Positions 1 to 7,174 of a DNA stretch of 35,079 nucleotides are shown here, piece after piece. Each line of letters begins with the position of its first letter. The first letter of the stretch is position 1. The DNA lies in contig CAIOIX010000353.1 of assembly GCA_903858445.1 (NCBI GenBank), positions 1 through 35,079 of the forward strand. Reading direction: 5' to 3'. Made by a program: the position numbers and the translations under genes. Below the pieces are notes generated by a model. It was not told where the DNA came from and did not search any database. It was given only the letters and a program-made list of their open reading frames with translations. Origin of the DNA: an uncultured beta proteobacterium (lineage in GTDB: Bacteria; Pseudomonadota; Gammaproteobacteria; Burkholderiales; Burkholderiaceae).

Positions 1-212
1 AACAAAATGCATATATTGAAAGATACAACCGCACCGTACGTTACGATTGGCTTAATCAATACCTCTTTGAATCGATTGATGAAGTTCAAGACTTTGCTAC
101 CGATTGGATGTGGACATACAATCATGAAAGACCGAACATGTGCTTAGGTGGAATTACGCCAAAGCAAAAACTAGCACTTGCAGTACCAGCTTCTACTTTT
201 AGCTTAAGTTAA
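1..212 (+). CDS. IS3-family transposase, C-terminal fragment (OrfB)
   Basis: The open frame enters from the left edge (first full codon at 3) and stops at 210-212, giving about 69 residues. It contains NAYIERYNRT, which matches the region around the final catalytic Glu of the DDE integrase core in IS3-family OrfB, followed by TYNHERPNM and GGITPKQKLA, which are typical of the OrfB C-terminus. The protein would cut and join transposon ends. Only the 3' end is present; OrfA and the rest of OrfB lie outside the window. The family call is firm, but I cannot assign the IS subgroup. Confidence 0.9.
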   Translation, partial: QNAYIERYNRTVRYDWLNQYLFESIDEVQDFATDWMWTYNHERPNMCLGGITPKQKLALAVPASTFSLS

Positions 213-229
213 AAATGGGGGGATTACCA
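1..229 (+). mobile_element. IS3-family insertion sequence, right end
   Basis: The transposase stop at 212 is followed after a few bases by GGGGGGATTACCA (217-229). This ends in CA, as IS3-family termini do, and on the other strand reads TGGTAATCCCCCC, a plausible terminal inverted repeat. Receptor-gene coding sequence on the minus strand resumes immediately afterwards, which fixes the junction at about 229/230 to within a few bases. The left end and target duplication lie outside the window. Confidence 0.75.
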
Positions 230-486
230 TCCGATCCTGGAATTTGATTATTTTGTGGATAGACCGTAATTTGTAATTGCCCATTTGTTTCTCTTGCAAC
301 CGCTGCCCACAGGTCAACTAGGAATGAGTGCTGATGGCTTAAGGCCGGTTGGTTATGGTATTGAGACCCCGCCCATTTTGGGGTTTGAGCATATGTGGGT
401 GTATTAATGCTGCAGAGGCTAGAAGTGCTGATGAGACTTGCCCCATATTTTAAAAATAAGCGTTTTGTATTCGGTAATATTTCCAT
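230..486 (-). pseudogene. TRAP transporter DctP-like receptor, 5' part, cut by the IS
   Basis: Read on the minus strand from ATG 484-486, about 85 codons remain. They start with a signal peptide (MEILPNTKRLFLKYG... ending near TYAQ), followed by PALSHQHSFLVDLW and TVYPQNNQIPGSDG, which resemble the N-terminal region of DctP-family periplasmic receptors for organic acids. Intact members are usually well over 300 residues. The frame then runs into IS sequence and stops after eight IS-encoded residues (NPPIFNLS), at 199. A longer open frame reaches 555, but 486 gives a proper signal peptide start. A receptor this short cannot fold its two lobes, so the gene is inactive unless the IS excises. Confidence 0.8.
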
Positions 487-550
487 TCTGAATCTCTCGC
501 TGGTAGTGCGCATATATTTTTTAGAAGTAATTTGGGCAACTGTTAAAAAT

Positions 551-566
551 GCCACCCGAAAGTGGC
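551..566 (-). terminator. Rho-independent terminator of the lactonase-like gene
   Basis: On the minus strand a GCCAC stem, six-base loop and GTGGC are followed by ATTTTTAAC. It lies 22 bases after the stop of the gene at 589-1743 and before the start of the dctP-like gene, so it separates or attenuates these two genes. Confidence 0.65.
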
Positions 567-588
567 ATAACTTTTAGGAACCAAAGCA

Positions 589-1743
589 TTACTTTGTTCT
601 GACAAAAGTAACCCAGTTCGCACCCTTTCCACCTGCGACCCTTTCAATTAGGGAAAGTTCTCCAGTAGATTGATTAATGGCATATAGCGAGACCTTATCT
701 GATTTTTGACCGGCTGCGACCAAGAATTGTCCATCTGGATCTATGTTAAATCCGCGAGGCATTTCTTCTGTGGGGGTGGTGAATAAATATTTCACTTTTC
801 CTGATTGAGGATCCACTTCAAAGCCACTCAAAGAGTTATTGGTCCTATCAGAGGTATAAAGATATTTGCCATTAGGTGTAATTTTAATTTCAGCACTAAA
901 AATCATATTAGAGTCATCAAAAGCAGTTGCCTCTGCGGATCCCGTTGGAGGCCTCGGTCTTCCGGGAACTAATTTAGTATCGCTGGGAAGGCTCGATACA
1001 GCTTGAATTTGAGTTAAAGCCCCAGACTTTAAGTCCCTTGAAAAAACGAGTACTTGGCCAACCATTTCAGTGATGACATATGCGAATTTATTGTCTGGTG
1101 AAATGATGATGTGTCTTGGGCCGAACTGCTTTTGGATCGCTACTGAAGTGGATGTCTCGGACAATGGCTTTGTTTGATTGGCATTAAAGGCATGGACTTT
1201 AATTTCATCGGTTCCTAGCTGGGGTACATAGACAAACTTATTGGACTGATCGAAAACAATTGCATGGGGATTTTTTCCTCCGCTTGGAAAGACTTCGGCG
1301 GGAGTTGGATTAATATAGCCACCCGCTTGAATTTGATTGACGCTATTTTTATGGCCGCCAAATGATGTCGCCAATAGCCATTTACCGGTTTTATCTGTAG
1401 AAATATTTACCATGCTGTCAGCTAAGGGAATGGCGCCTGTCCATTTAAGTTTGCCAGTAGCTTGCTCAATTTGATACATGTATAGCGAGTATGGTATCGA
1501 GCGCACAGATGCATATAAAGTCTTGCTGTCTGGTGCAGCTACCATGGGCATGACAAATTTCCCAGCTGGAAAGCGCCCGATCGAAGTGAGATGCGGGCTT
1601 ACTCCCGCAGTTAATTCATATCCAGAGATATCAGCATCATCAATATTGGATATATAGGCATACGTTCCGCAATAAGCTGTTGTTGAGATTGCAATGCTAG
1701 ATGTTGCAAGAACTAATTTTCTAAAAATAGCCTTTTGAATCAT
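589..1743 (-). CDS. Exported lactonase-family beta-propeller protein
   Basis: This 384-residue protein has an N-terminal signal peptide (hydrophobic LVLATSSIAIS, cleavage near AYC/GTYAY), so it should be periplasmic. The rest consists of repeated propeller blades: ISPDNKFAYVITE, ITPNGKYLYTSDR and IDPDGQFLVAAG are spaced about 50 residues apart, as in the 6-phosphogluconolactonase-like propeller family (Pgl/YbhE type). The ending NWVTF is also usual there. Most exported members have no proven substrate, so a sugar-lactonase role is not established. It precedes the dctP-like gene in the same direction, with a terminator hairpin between them. The start is supported by AGGAGAT just upstream. Confidence 0.75.
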   Translation of the reverse strand: MIQKAIFRKLVLATSSIAISTTAYCGTYAYISNIDDADISGYELTAGVSPHLTSIGRFPAGKFVMPMVAAPDSKTLYASVRSIPYSLYMYQIEQATGKLKWTGAIPLADSMVNISTDKTGKWLLATSFGGHKNSVNQIQAGGYINPTPAEVFPSGGKNPHAIVFDQSNKFVYVPQLGTDEIKVHAFNANQTKPLSETSTSVAIQKQFGPRHIIISPDNKFAYVITEMVGQVLVFSRDLKSGALTQIQAVSSLPSDTKLVPGRPRPPTGSAEATAFDDSNMIFSAEIKITPNGKYLYTSDRTNNSLSGFEVDPQSGKVKYLFTTPTEEMPRGFNIDPDGQFLVAAGQKSDKVSLYAINQSTGELSLIERVAGGKGANWVTFVRTK

Positions 1744-2137
1744 TTCATCTCCTATTGGTTTTTATAAACTGCTTTTTGACTCAGGATAGAGGCTATTACA
1801 GGCTAGGCTGTATTGGTATCTACCATTAGTTTGAGGATTGGCCGAGGTAGGCAGTGTCTTTATGGTGGCGGGCCTCTAGGTACGATGTGGGTTATTGGCC
1901 TAAGGGCAAAACTTATTAAAAGCGAAGGCACCAAGCTTCGGCAGAGTATTTTTTAAAGTATTTCTGCTGCTAAAGGTAAAGAGTGAAACCTGCTAAATAG
2001 TATTAATACCCCTTAAAAACACCTAAATTTGATGTTTTAAGCTTGGTTTATCTCTGCCATGCATTTTTCATAAATTTTATTTAAAATGTTGCAATGCAAT
2101 ATTAGAAGTTATTTTTAAGACCTTTCTTTTATGGAGA
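1744..2137. other. Intergenic region between divergent genes
   Basis: These 394 bases separate the lactonase-like gene and the phasin. I find no convincing gene. The region holds a small imperfect hairpin (CGAAG / CTTCG, 1924-1941) followed a few bases later by a run of T, without an upstream gene to terminate. It also holds the palindrome at 2089-2099 listed separately. Confidence 0.5.
2089..2099. promoter_or_regulatory. Palindrome TTGCAATGCAA upstream of phasin 1
   Basis: TTGCA and TGCAA flank one base, 45 bases before the phasin start. TGC/GCA-rich palindromes near phasin genes are targets of the PHB-responsive repressor PhaR in other bacteria, so this is a candidate operator. No matching element was seen before the second phasin gene. 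Confidence 0.3.
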
Positions 2138-2143
2138 ATGACC

Positions 2144-2581
2144 ATGTTTCAAAATGCAATGAATGAAAAATTAGCTAGCGCTCAGGCGAAATCTTTAGAG
2201 TCAGCACAAGCTATTGCTCAATTGGCTGTTGAGAGCGCCCAAGCAATCGCTGAAATTCAGTATGAGGCGGCAAAAGATTCAGTAGCTGTAGCTCAAGCTA
2301 AGGTTGCTAAAGTGCTCACATTGAAAGATCCAAAAGAAGTATTGGAAATGTTAAAGGGTGAAGATGCACAAGCTGCATTGGCTGAAGTTAACGCAATCCA
2401 TAGTAAGGTATCGGAAGTACTTCGTAAGGGCAATAAAGAAGTTGTAGAGATGATTGAGTCTGCAATGGGTGAATCACGCTCCGAGTTGAAAAAAATCATT
2501 AAAGAAGTGACAGCAAAAGCTCCAGCAGGATCCGAGGCAGTAGTTTCTGCATTCAACTCTATGCTAGAAAATACCTTGTAA
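2144..2581 (+). CDS. Phasin (PHB granule-associated protein), prematurely stopped
   Basis: The product of 145 residues is Ala/Gln/Glu-rich and predicted to be almost entirely helical (SAQAIAQLAVESAQAIAEIQ, then KVAKVLTLKDPKEV), which is the phasin_2 pattern. Phasins coat polyhydroxyalkanoate granules. I start at ATG 2144 because GGAG at 2133-2136 is 7 bases upstream; the ATG at 2138 is too close to it. The frame ends at TAA 2579-2581, yet the same frame continues for 44 further phasin-like codons to TAA 2714-2716. The paralogue at 22624 has CAA (Gln) at the aligned position, so a single C-to-T change explains the stop. The truncated form keeps most of the helical body and lacks the last helix and the basic tail. 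Confidence 0.85.
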   Translation: MFQNAMNEKLASAQAKSLESAQAIAQLAVESAQAIAEIQYEAAKDSVAVAQAKVAKVLTLKDPKEVLEMLKGEDAQAALAEVNAIHSKVSEVLRKGNKEVVEMIESAMGESRSELKKIIKEVTAKAPAGSEAVVSAFNSMLENTL

Positions 2582-2716
2582 AGTTTTGACCAGGCATACT
2601 CTGCTTCAAAAGATGCTTATGCAAATTTTGAAAAGAGTGTCGATAGCACAATGAGTTCATTTCAAGGACAATCTGCAAAGTCTGCTCCTAAATCACGCAA
2701 GGCAATTGCTGCTTAA
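2582..2716 (+). pseudogene. Severed in-frame C-terminal part of phasin 1
   Basis: Directly after the TAA, the same frame encodes 44 residues including DAYANFEKSVDSTMSSF and a basic tail (KSAPKSRKAIAA). These align without a gap to the C-terminus of the second phasin (DSFNSFEKSV...). There is no start codon or ribosome binding site suited to separate translation. The full gene would be about 190 residues, matching the 189 of the paralogue. It could be expressed only by readthrough, or the stop could be a sequencing error. Confidence 0.8.
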
Positions 2717-2738
2717 TTAGTAGATTAATTTAGCAATC

Positions 2739-2773
2739 AACCCCCGGCTAGAAAATGTCCGGGGGTTTTCTTT
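2739..2773 (+). terminator. Rho-independent terminator after phasin 1
   Basis: AACCCCCGG (2739-2747) and CCGGGGGTT (2759-2767) form a perfect 9-bp stem followed by a T-rich tract. It lies 22 bases after the second stop (2716), not the premature one, so the original transcription unit ran to 2716. Confidence 0.85.
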
Positions 2774-2812
2774 TGGGCGTACTTGTCAGTGTGCCACTGA
2801 GAATCTTGCTGG

Positions 2813-4366
2813 CTACTTTACGGATGAGCGAATTAAGTAGTCAAATGCCGCCAAAGATGCTTTGGCACCTTCGCACATAGCAATAATGATTTGCTTATAA
2901 GGTACGGTCGTACAGTCCCCGGCGGCAAATACCCCAGGCATTGAAGTTTCGCCTTTATTGTCGATTAAAATCTCTCCACGCGGCGATAGATCTACGCTAC
3001 CTTTTAGCCAATCCGTGTTCGGCAAGAGACCAATCTGAACAAAGATACCTTCAAGCTTAATTGTATGGGTAGCTTTGGTGATGCGGTCTTCATAGCTTAA
3101 GCCATTGACTTTGTTGCCATCGCCAAATACTTCTTTGGTTAGTGCGCTGGTAATTGTGGTGATGTTGTTTAAGCTATTAAGTTTCTTCTGTAAAACAGCA
3201 TCTGCACGCAATGCGTTATCAAACTCAATTAAGGTGACATGGCTTACGATTCCAGCCAAATCAATGGCTGCTTCAACGCCTGAATTACCGCCACCAATCA
3301 CAGCAACACGCTTGCCTTTGAATAAAGGACCATCACAATGGGGGCAGTAGGCCACGCCTTTATTGCGATATTCCTGCTCGCCGGGGACATTCATTTCTCT
3401 CCAGCGCGCACCTGTACTCACAATTACCGACTTGCTATTAAGAATCGCGCCATTAGCTAGTTCGACTTCAATACCGCTATCAGATTGACGTAAAGCAGTG
3501 GCCCGTTGCAAATTCATAATGTCTACTTCATAGCTCTTTACATGCTGTTCAAGTGCCTGAACTAGTTTTGGCCCCTCGGTTTCTTGGACAGAGATGAAGT
3601 TTTCAATTCCTAGAGTATCCATTACTTGACCGCCAAAGCGTTCAGCAAGCACCCCAGTCCGAATGCCTTTACGAGCCGCATAAATAGCGGCAGAGGAACC
3701 GGCTGGACCTCCACCAATCACTAGGACATCAAATCCATCCTTGGCATTGAGTTTTACTGCATCTTTTTGAGGGCTAGCAGTATCGAGTTTGGCAACAATC
3801 TCCTCTACACCCATGCGTCCTTGACCAAAAGTCTCGCCATTGAGAATAACAGTGGGAACGGCCATGATCTGGTGTTGATCTACCAAATTTTGAAAAAGGG
3901 CGCCATCAATCATCTCGTGTTCGATATTGGGATTGAGAGCCGCCATTAAGTTCAATGCTTGTACGACATCTGGACAGTTATGGCATGACAGTGAGATGAA
4001 AGTCTGAAAATGTAACTTGCCATCAAGTCCTCGAATACGTTCAATAATATCTGCTTCTACTTTTGGTGGATAACCGCTGCATTGGAGAATAGCCAAAATA
4101 AAAGAAGTCATCTCATGACCCATTGGCAGGCCGGCAAAGGTGACGCGTGGCACATCGCCGGCTTTGCCAACGGTAAAGCTAGGGACATTCTTGGCATTAC
4201 CGTCGGTTGCAACGGTAATGTTGGCGGATTGTTCTGCAACCTCATTTAAAAGCTCAAGCATTTCGACAGACTGAGTTCCACCATTAACAGTTGCTGTCAA
4301 TACGATTGGGCTAACTATCTTTTCAAAATAAACCTTGAGTTGGGATTTGATGTTGCTGTCTAACAT
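2813..4366 (-). CDS. ahpF: Alkyl hydroperoxide reductase subunit F
   Basis: AhpF is the cytosolic flavoprotein that passes electrons from NADH to AhpC. The start at ATG 4364-4366 ([10 protein letters not shown]) gives 517 residues, close to the usual 520; the frame is open further upstream but without family similarity. Visible in order are an N-terminal double-thioredoxin domain with CHNC near residue 128, an FAD-binding [10 protein letters not shown] near 216, the thioredoxin-reductase-like redox centre CPHC near 322, and an NADH-binding [10 protein letters not shown] near 335. The ending includes AAGDCT, typical of the flavin-binding C-terminal motif. It lies downstream of ahpC on the same strand, separated by 105 bases holding a strong hairpin. 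Confidence 0.95.
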   Translation of the reverse strand: MLDSNIKSQLKVYFEKIVSPIVLTATVNGGTQSVEMLELLNEVAEQSANITVATDGNAKNVPSFTVGKAGDVPRVTFAGLPMGHEMTSFILAILQCSGYPPKVEADIIERIRGLDGKLHFQTFISLSCHNCPDVVQALNLMAALNPNIEHEMIDGALFQNLVDQHQIMAVPTVILNGETFGQGRMGVEEIVAKLDTASPQKDAVKLNAKDGFDVLVIGGGPAGSSAAIYAARKGIRTGVLAERFGGQVMDTLGIENFISVQETEGPKLVQALEQHVKSYEVDIMNLQRATALRQSDSGIEVELANGAILNSKSVIVSTGARWREMNVPGEQEYRNKGVAYCPHCDGPLFKGKRVAVIGGGNSGVEAAIDLAGIVSHVTLIEFDNALRADAVLQKKLNSLNNITTITSALTKEVFGDGNKVNGLSYEDRITKATHTIKLEGIFVQIGLLPNTDWLKGSVDLSPRGEILIDNKGETSMPGVFAAGDCTTVPYKQIIIAMCEGAKASLAAFDYLIRSSVK

Positions 4367-4427
4367 GACGGTTTCTTTCGTATTTAAATTGGGTGAGTCT
4401 ATTGGGCAGGATGCTGTCCTCTCCAAT

Positions 4428-4447
4428 AGACTCTCCGAAGAGAGTCT
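4428..4447 (-). other. cUUCGg hairpin in the ahpC-ahpF intercistronic region
   Basis: An 8-bp perfect stem (AGACTCTC / GAGAGTCT) closes a four-base loop that reads TTCG on the minus strand with C-G closure, an exceptionally stable RNA tetraloop. On the minus strand no T tract follows (ATTGG), so it is not a standard terminator for ahpC. It may protect the ahpC mRNA 3' end or reduce read-through into ahpF. On the plus strand AGTTTTTT follows, but no plus-strand gene ends here. Confidence 0.7.
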
Positions 4448-4471
4448 AGTTTTTTAACTAGGGATAGCTAT

Positions 4472-5035
4472 TTAGATCTTGCCTACGAGATCCAAAGAAG
4501 GCGTTAATGTTGCTGCGCCTTCTTTCCATTTGGCTGGGCAAACCTCACCTGGGTGTGCGGCTGTGTACTGTGCAGCTTTGAGCTTACGCAGTGTTTCAGA
4601 AATATCACGAGCGATTTCGTTGGAGTGAATTTCTGCAGTCTTGATGACGCCTTCTGGATTGATAATGAAAGTACCACGCAATGCAAGGCCTTCTTCTTCA
4701 ATGTGAACTCCAAAGCCGCGTGTCAGAGTATGGGTAGGATCACCAACCAATGGGAATTTGGCTTTACTTACAGCGGGTGAGGTTTCATGCCAAACCTTAT
4801 GAGAGAAGTGGGTGTCAGTGGTAACAATATAAACTTCTGCGCCCATTTTTTGAAATTCTGCATAGTTATCTGCAGCATCTTCAATTTCTGTTGGGCAGTT
4901 AAATGTGAATGCTGCTGGCATAAAAATTACTACAGACCATTTGCCTTTGAGGGTTTCATCGGAAACGGTAATGAACTTGCCATTATGAAAAGCTTGAGTT
5001 TTAAATGGTTGAACTGCTGTATTAATGATTGACAT
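4472..5035 (-). CDS. ahpC: Alkyl hydroperoxide reductase subunit C (typical 2-Cys peroxiredoxin)
   Basis: AhpC reduces hydrogen peroxide and organic hydroperoxides in the cytosol and is re-reduced by AhpF. From ATG 5033-5035 it has 187 residues, the same as enterobacterial AhpC. AAGGAAC lies just upstream, and the longer open frame to 5071 has no such support. The peroxidatic cysteine is C47 in FTFNCPTE and the resolving cysteine is C166 in EVCPAKW. It is the first gene of the ahpC-ahpF unit. Upstream is a promoter-like pair and a 25-bp palindrome positioned as expected for an OxyR site. Confidence 0.96.
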   Translation of the reverse strand: MSIINTAVQPFKTQAFHNGKFITVSDETLKGKWSVVIFMPAAFTFNCPTEIEDAADNYAEFQKMGAEVYIVTTDTHFSHKVWHETSPAVSKAKFPLVGDPTHTLTRGFGVHIEEEGLALRGTFIINPEGVIKTAEIHSNEIARDISETLRKLKAAQYTAAHPGEVCPAKWKEGAATLTPSLDLVGKI

Positions 5036-5080
5036 GATGTTCCTTTTTTTTTGGTTAAAAATACCTGACAACCCTAGTAA

Positions 5081-5108
5081 TTTATAGGCTAATCATTTAT
5101 TTGTCCAA
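5081..5108 (-). promoter_or_regulatory. Putative ahpC promoter
   Basis: On the minus strand TTGGAC (5103-5108) and TATAAA (5081-5086) are separated by 16 bases, which predicts a transcript start near 5074, about 40 bases before the ahpC ATG. Confidence 0.55.
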
Positions 5109-5124
5109 TGAATAGATTTGATAA

Positions 5125-5149
5125 TATTGATCGAATTTATCGATCAATA
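5125..5149. promoter_or_regulatory. Candidate OxyR/LysR-type operator upstream of ahpC
   Basis: Two 10-base arms, TATTGATCGA and TCGATCAATA, flank ATTTA and form a perfect inverted repeat. It contains ATCG-N7-CGAT, resembling the ATAG-N7-CTAT half of an OxyR site, and also the T-N11-A core of LysR-type sites. Its centre is about 63 bases upstream of the predicted ahpC start, where LysR-type activators usually bind. Confidence 0.5.
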
Positions 5150-5181
5150 ACGCTCCCATTTTTTACCCAGAGAGATAGGCT

Positions 5182-5195
5182 TGATATTAATATCA
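5182..5195. promoter_or_regulatory. 14-bp palindrome upstream of the lyase gene
   Basis: TGATATTAATATCA is a perfect palindrome in the spacer between ahpC and the divergent lyase gene. It lies about 60 bases upstream of the TATAAT at 5248-5253. It may be an operator for the lyase-receptor operon; no regulator gene is adjacent. Confidence 0.35.
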
Positions 5196-5247
5196 CAAGA
5201 GCAAGAGATTGCTTCTGGGGGCAACTGTTTATGCAAGATTAGTCCCC

Positions 5248-5253
5248 TATAAT
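5248..5253 (+). promoter_or_regulatory. TATAAT, probable -10 element of the lyase-receptor operon
   Basis: The sequence is a perfect -10 consensus 30 bases before the GTG start at 5283. No good -35 is visible at 17 bases, which fits an activator-dependent promoter. Confidence 0.45.
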
Positions 5254-5282
5254 CGAGTTAATTTCCACTAAGGGGGGCTCAT

Positions 5283-6149
5283 GTGCCTATATATTTAGGA
5301 ACTACCTTGCGAAGGCTGGTGAGCGAAAAGCGTGGGCTTTTAGTTCCAGGTGCTGGCAATGCGCTTGCTGCGCGTGTCATAGAAGATTCTGGATTTGAGG
5401 CTGTCTATCTCAGTGGCGCCGGACTAACTAATCAGTTTTACGGGATTCCCGATCTAGGCTTTATTAATCTGAACGATGTAGCTACTCATACTGCGGCGAT
5501 CTGCGATGTTGTGCAGATCCCCTTGATCGTAGATATTGATACCGGTTTTGGAAATGCAGTCAACGTTCATCACGCCATTAAGGTGCTAGAACGGGCTGGT
5601 GCTAGTGCCATCCAAATGGAGGATCAGGCCAGTCCTAAACGATGCGGGCATTTTTCTGGGAAGCAGATTATCAGCAAAGAAGAGATGTGCGGCAAGATTA
5701 AGGCAGCAGTAGATGCAAGAGTGCATGAGGACTTTTTGATCATTGCTAGAACAGATGCTCGAGCGCTTAATGGACTGGATGATGCGCTTGATAGGGCTGC
5801 CAGCTATGCCCAAGCGGGTGCTGATATGACTTTTATCGAGGCCCCTGAAAGCATTGAGGAAATCAACATTATTGCGTCTCAGTCATACTGCCCACAGCTG
5901 ATCAATATTGTTATTGGCGGAAAGACGCCTTCGTTGCCACTGGCTGATTTATCTGAGATGGGTTTTGGCATAGTGCTTTATGCCAATGCGGCCCTACAAG
6001 GTGCAGTGCGAGGTATGACGAATGCACTCAACCATCTCAAGGAGCATGGCGAGCTCAAGGAAGATCCTACACTGGTAGCCACTTTTTCTGAACGACAAAG
6101 CTGTGTAAAAAAAGATTATTTCGACTCACTAGAGAGAAAGTTTTCATGA
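5283..6149 (+). CDS. Isocitrate lyase/PEP mutase superfamily enzyme
   Basis: The 288-residue protein belongs to the superfamily that cleaves or forms C-C or C-P bonds next to a carboxylate: 2-methylisocitrate lyase, 2,3-dimethylmalate lyase, oxaloacetate decarboxylase. Visible motifs are LVPGAGNALAARV near residue 20, YLSGAG near 43, the Mg-binding VDIDTGFGN near 84, QMEDQ and the active-site loop KRCGHF near 119, and IARTDAR near 155. KRCGH supports lyase over decarboxylase activity. The start is GTG 5283, with AGGGGGG just upstream; the ATG at 5281 is out of frame. Its stop overlaps the start of the Bug receptor gene (ATGA), so the two are coupled and the receptor may import the enzyme's substrate. 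The exact substrate is unknown. Confidence 0.85.
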   Translation: MPIYLGTTLRRLVSEKRGLLVPGAGNALAARVIEDSGFEAVYLSGAGLTNQFYGIPDLGFINLNDVATHTAAICDVVQIPLIVDIDTGFGNAVNVHHAIKVLERAGASAIQMEDQASPKRCGHFSGKQIISKEEMCGKIKAAVDARVHEDFLIIARTDARALNGLDDALDRAASYAQAGADMTFIEAPESIEEINIIASQSYCPQLINIVIGGKTPSLPLADLSEMGFGIVLYANAALQGAVRGMTNALNHLKEHGELKEDPTLVATFSERQSCVKKDYFDSLERKFS

Positions 6150-7108
6150 ACAAAATTAAAGTCTTAGCAATTGCCTTTGCGCTTGGTATCGCCAGCTGCG
6201 CTTCTGCAGATACATGGCCAAGCCGCCCCATTCGATTTATTGTTGGCTTTGGTCCTGGTGGCGCTAACGATCTTGTTGCGCGTGCCGTTGCTGAAGGTGT
6301 TAGTAAGCAGTTAGGGCAACCGATTATTGTTGAGAATAAGCCTGGAGCTGGTTCAGTGGTAGGCGGTGACTATGTCGCTAAGAGTGCCCCTGATGGTTAC
6401 ACCTTTTATGCTGGAGCAGCAGGTGGTGTTGTAACTCTGCCCATGCTTCGAAGCAATATGCCTTATAAGATCGAGGACTTGGTACCAGTGGGGATGATGG
6501 CTGTGAGCCCATCTGTTATTGTGGTGAATAGCGAATCTCCGATTCAGAACTTTAAGGATCTTATTAAAAAAGCGCAGGGCAAACCAGGGCTAACTTTTGC
6601 CACTGCGGGTAGTGGTAGCACTCCCCATTTCGTAGCTGAAATGATTAAGTTGTACGCTGGTGGTGGTAATTACGAAATTATTCCCTACAAAAGTGGTTCA
6701 GAAGGCGTCTTCGCCGTGGTATCTAAGCAGGTTGATGCTACTTCAGAGGCTAGCGTAGTGGTGCTACCTCAAATTGAGGGTGGCAAGTTGAGGCCGATTG
6801 CCTCAACTTGGAATAAGCGCATTACTCGTTTACCAAATGTGCCAACGACTAAAGAACTGGGATACCCCAGTATTTTTATTGGCCATTGGTCTGGAATCTT
6901 TGCGCCTAAGGGTACTCCGGCTGACATCATTCAAAAAATGAATGCTGCTATACAGGCCGCCTTAGACACTAATTCGCTGAAGGCCCGCCTCATCCCGCAA
7001 GGTATTGAGCCGGCGCCAGGCTCTCAGGCTGATTTTATTAAGTTCTTAAATGAAGAAAGAAAACGTCTTCAGCCGATTGTCAAGAACGCTAATATGAAAG
7101 ATGAGTAA
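6146..7108 (+). CDS. Bug/TctC-family periplasmic receptor
   Basis: The 320-residue protein has a signal peptide (LAIAFALGIASCASA) and the full Bug pattern: WPSRPIRFIVGFGPGG, ANDLVARAVAE, ENKPGAGSVVGG, APDGYTF. Bug proteins are extracytoplasmic receptors of tripartite tricarboxylate transporters and bind carboxylates. The start overlaps the stop of the preceding lyase gene by four bases (ATGA). No TctA/TctB membrane components are present in the window, so the receptor must use a permease encoded elsewhere or act as a sensor. Confidence 0.93.
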   Translation: MNKIKVLAIAFALGIASCASADTWPSRPIRFIVGFGPGGANDLVARAVAEGVSKQLGQPIIVENKPGAGSVVGGDYVAKSAPDGYTFYAGAAGGVVTLPMLRSNMPYKIEDLVPVGMMAVSPSVIVVNSESPIQNFKDLIKKAQGKPGLTFATAGSGSTPHFVAEMIKLYAGGGNYEIIPYKSGSEGVFAVVSKQVDATSEASVVVLPQIEGGKLRPIASTWNKRITRLPNVPTTKELGYPSIFIGHWSGIFAPKGTPADIIQKMNAAIQAALDTNSLKARLIPQGIEPAPGSQADFIKFLNEERKRLQPIVKNANMKDE

Positions 7109-7134
7109 GAGGGTTGCCTTCTGCATTTAAGGTA

Positions 7135-7164
7135 ATGCCCGCTAAATCTAGCGGGCATTTTTTA
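7135..7164 (+). terminator. Rho-independent terminator after the lyase-receptor operon
   Basis: ATGCCCGCTA (7135-7144) and TAGCGGGCAT (7149-7158) pair perfectly around AATC and are followed by six T. It lies between the Bug gene and the convergent thiolase gene and has a T tract only on the plus strand. Confidence 0.9.
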
Positions 7165-7174
7165 TGAAGAGCTC

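Noticed and set aside
395-577. Plus-strand open frame of 60 codons over the dctP fragment
   Set aside because: It lies antisense to clear receptor coding sequence and has no ribosome binding site or recognisable features.
5281-5283. ATG at 5281 as the start of the lyase gene
   Set aside because: It is out of frame and meets a stop within six codons; the GTG at 5283 continues the family sequence.
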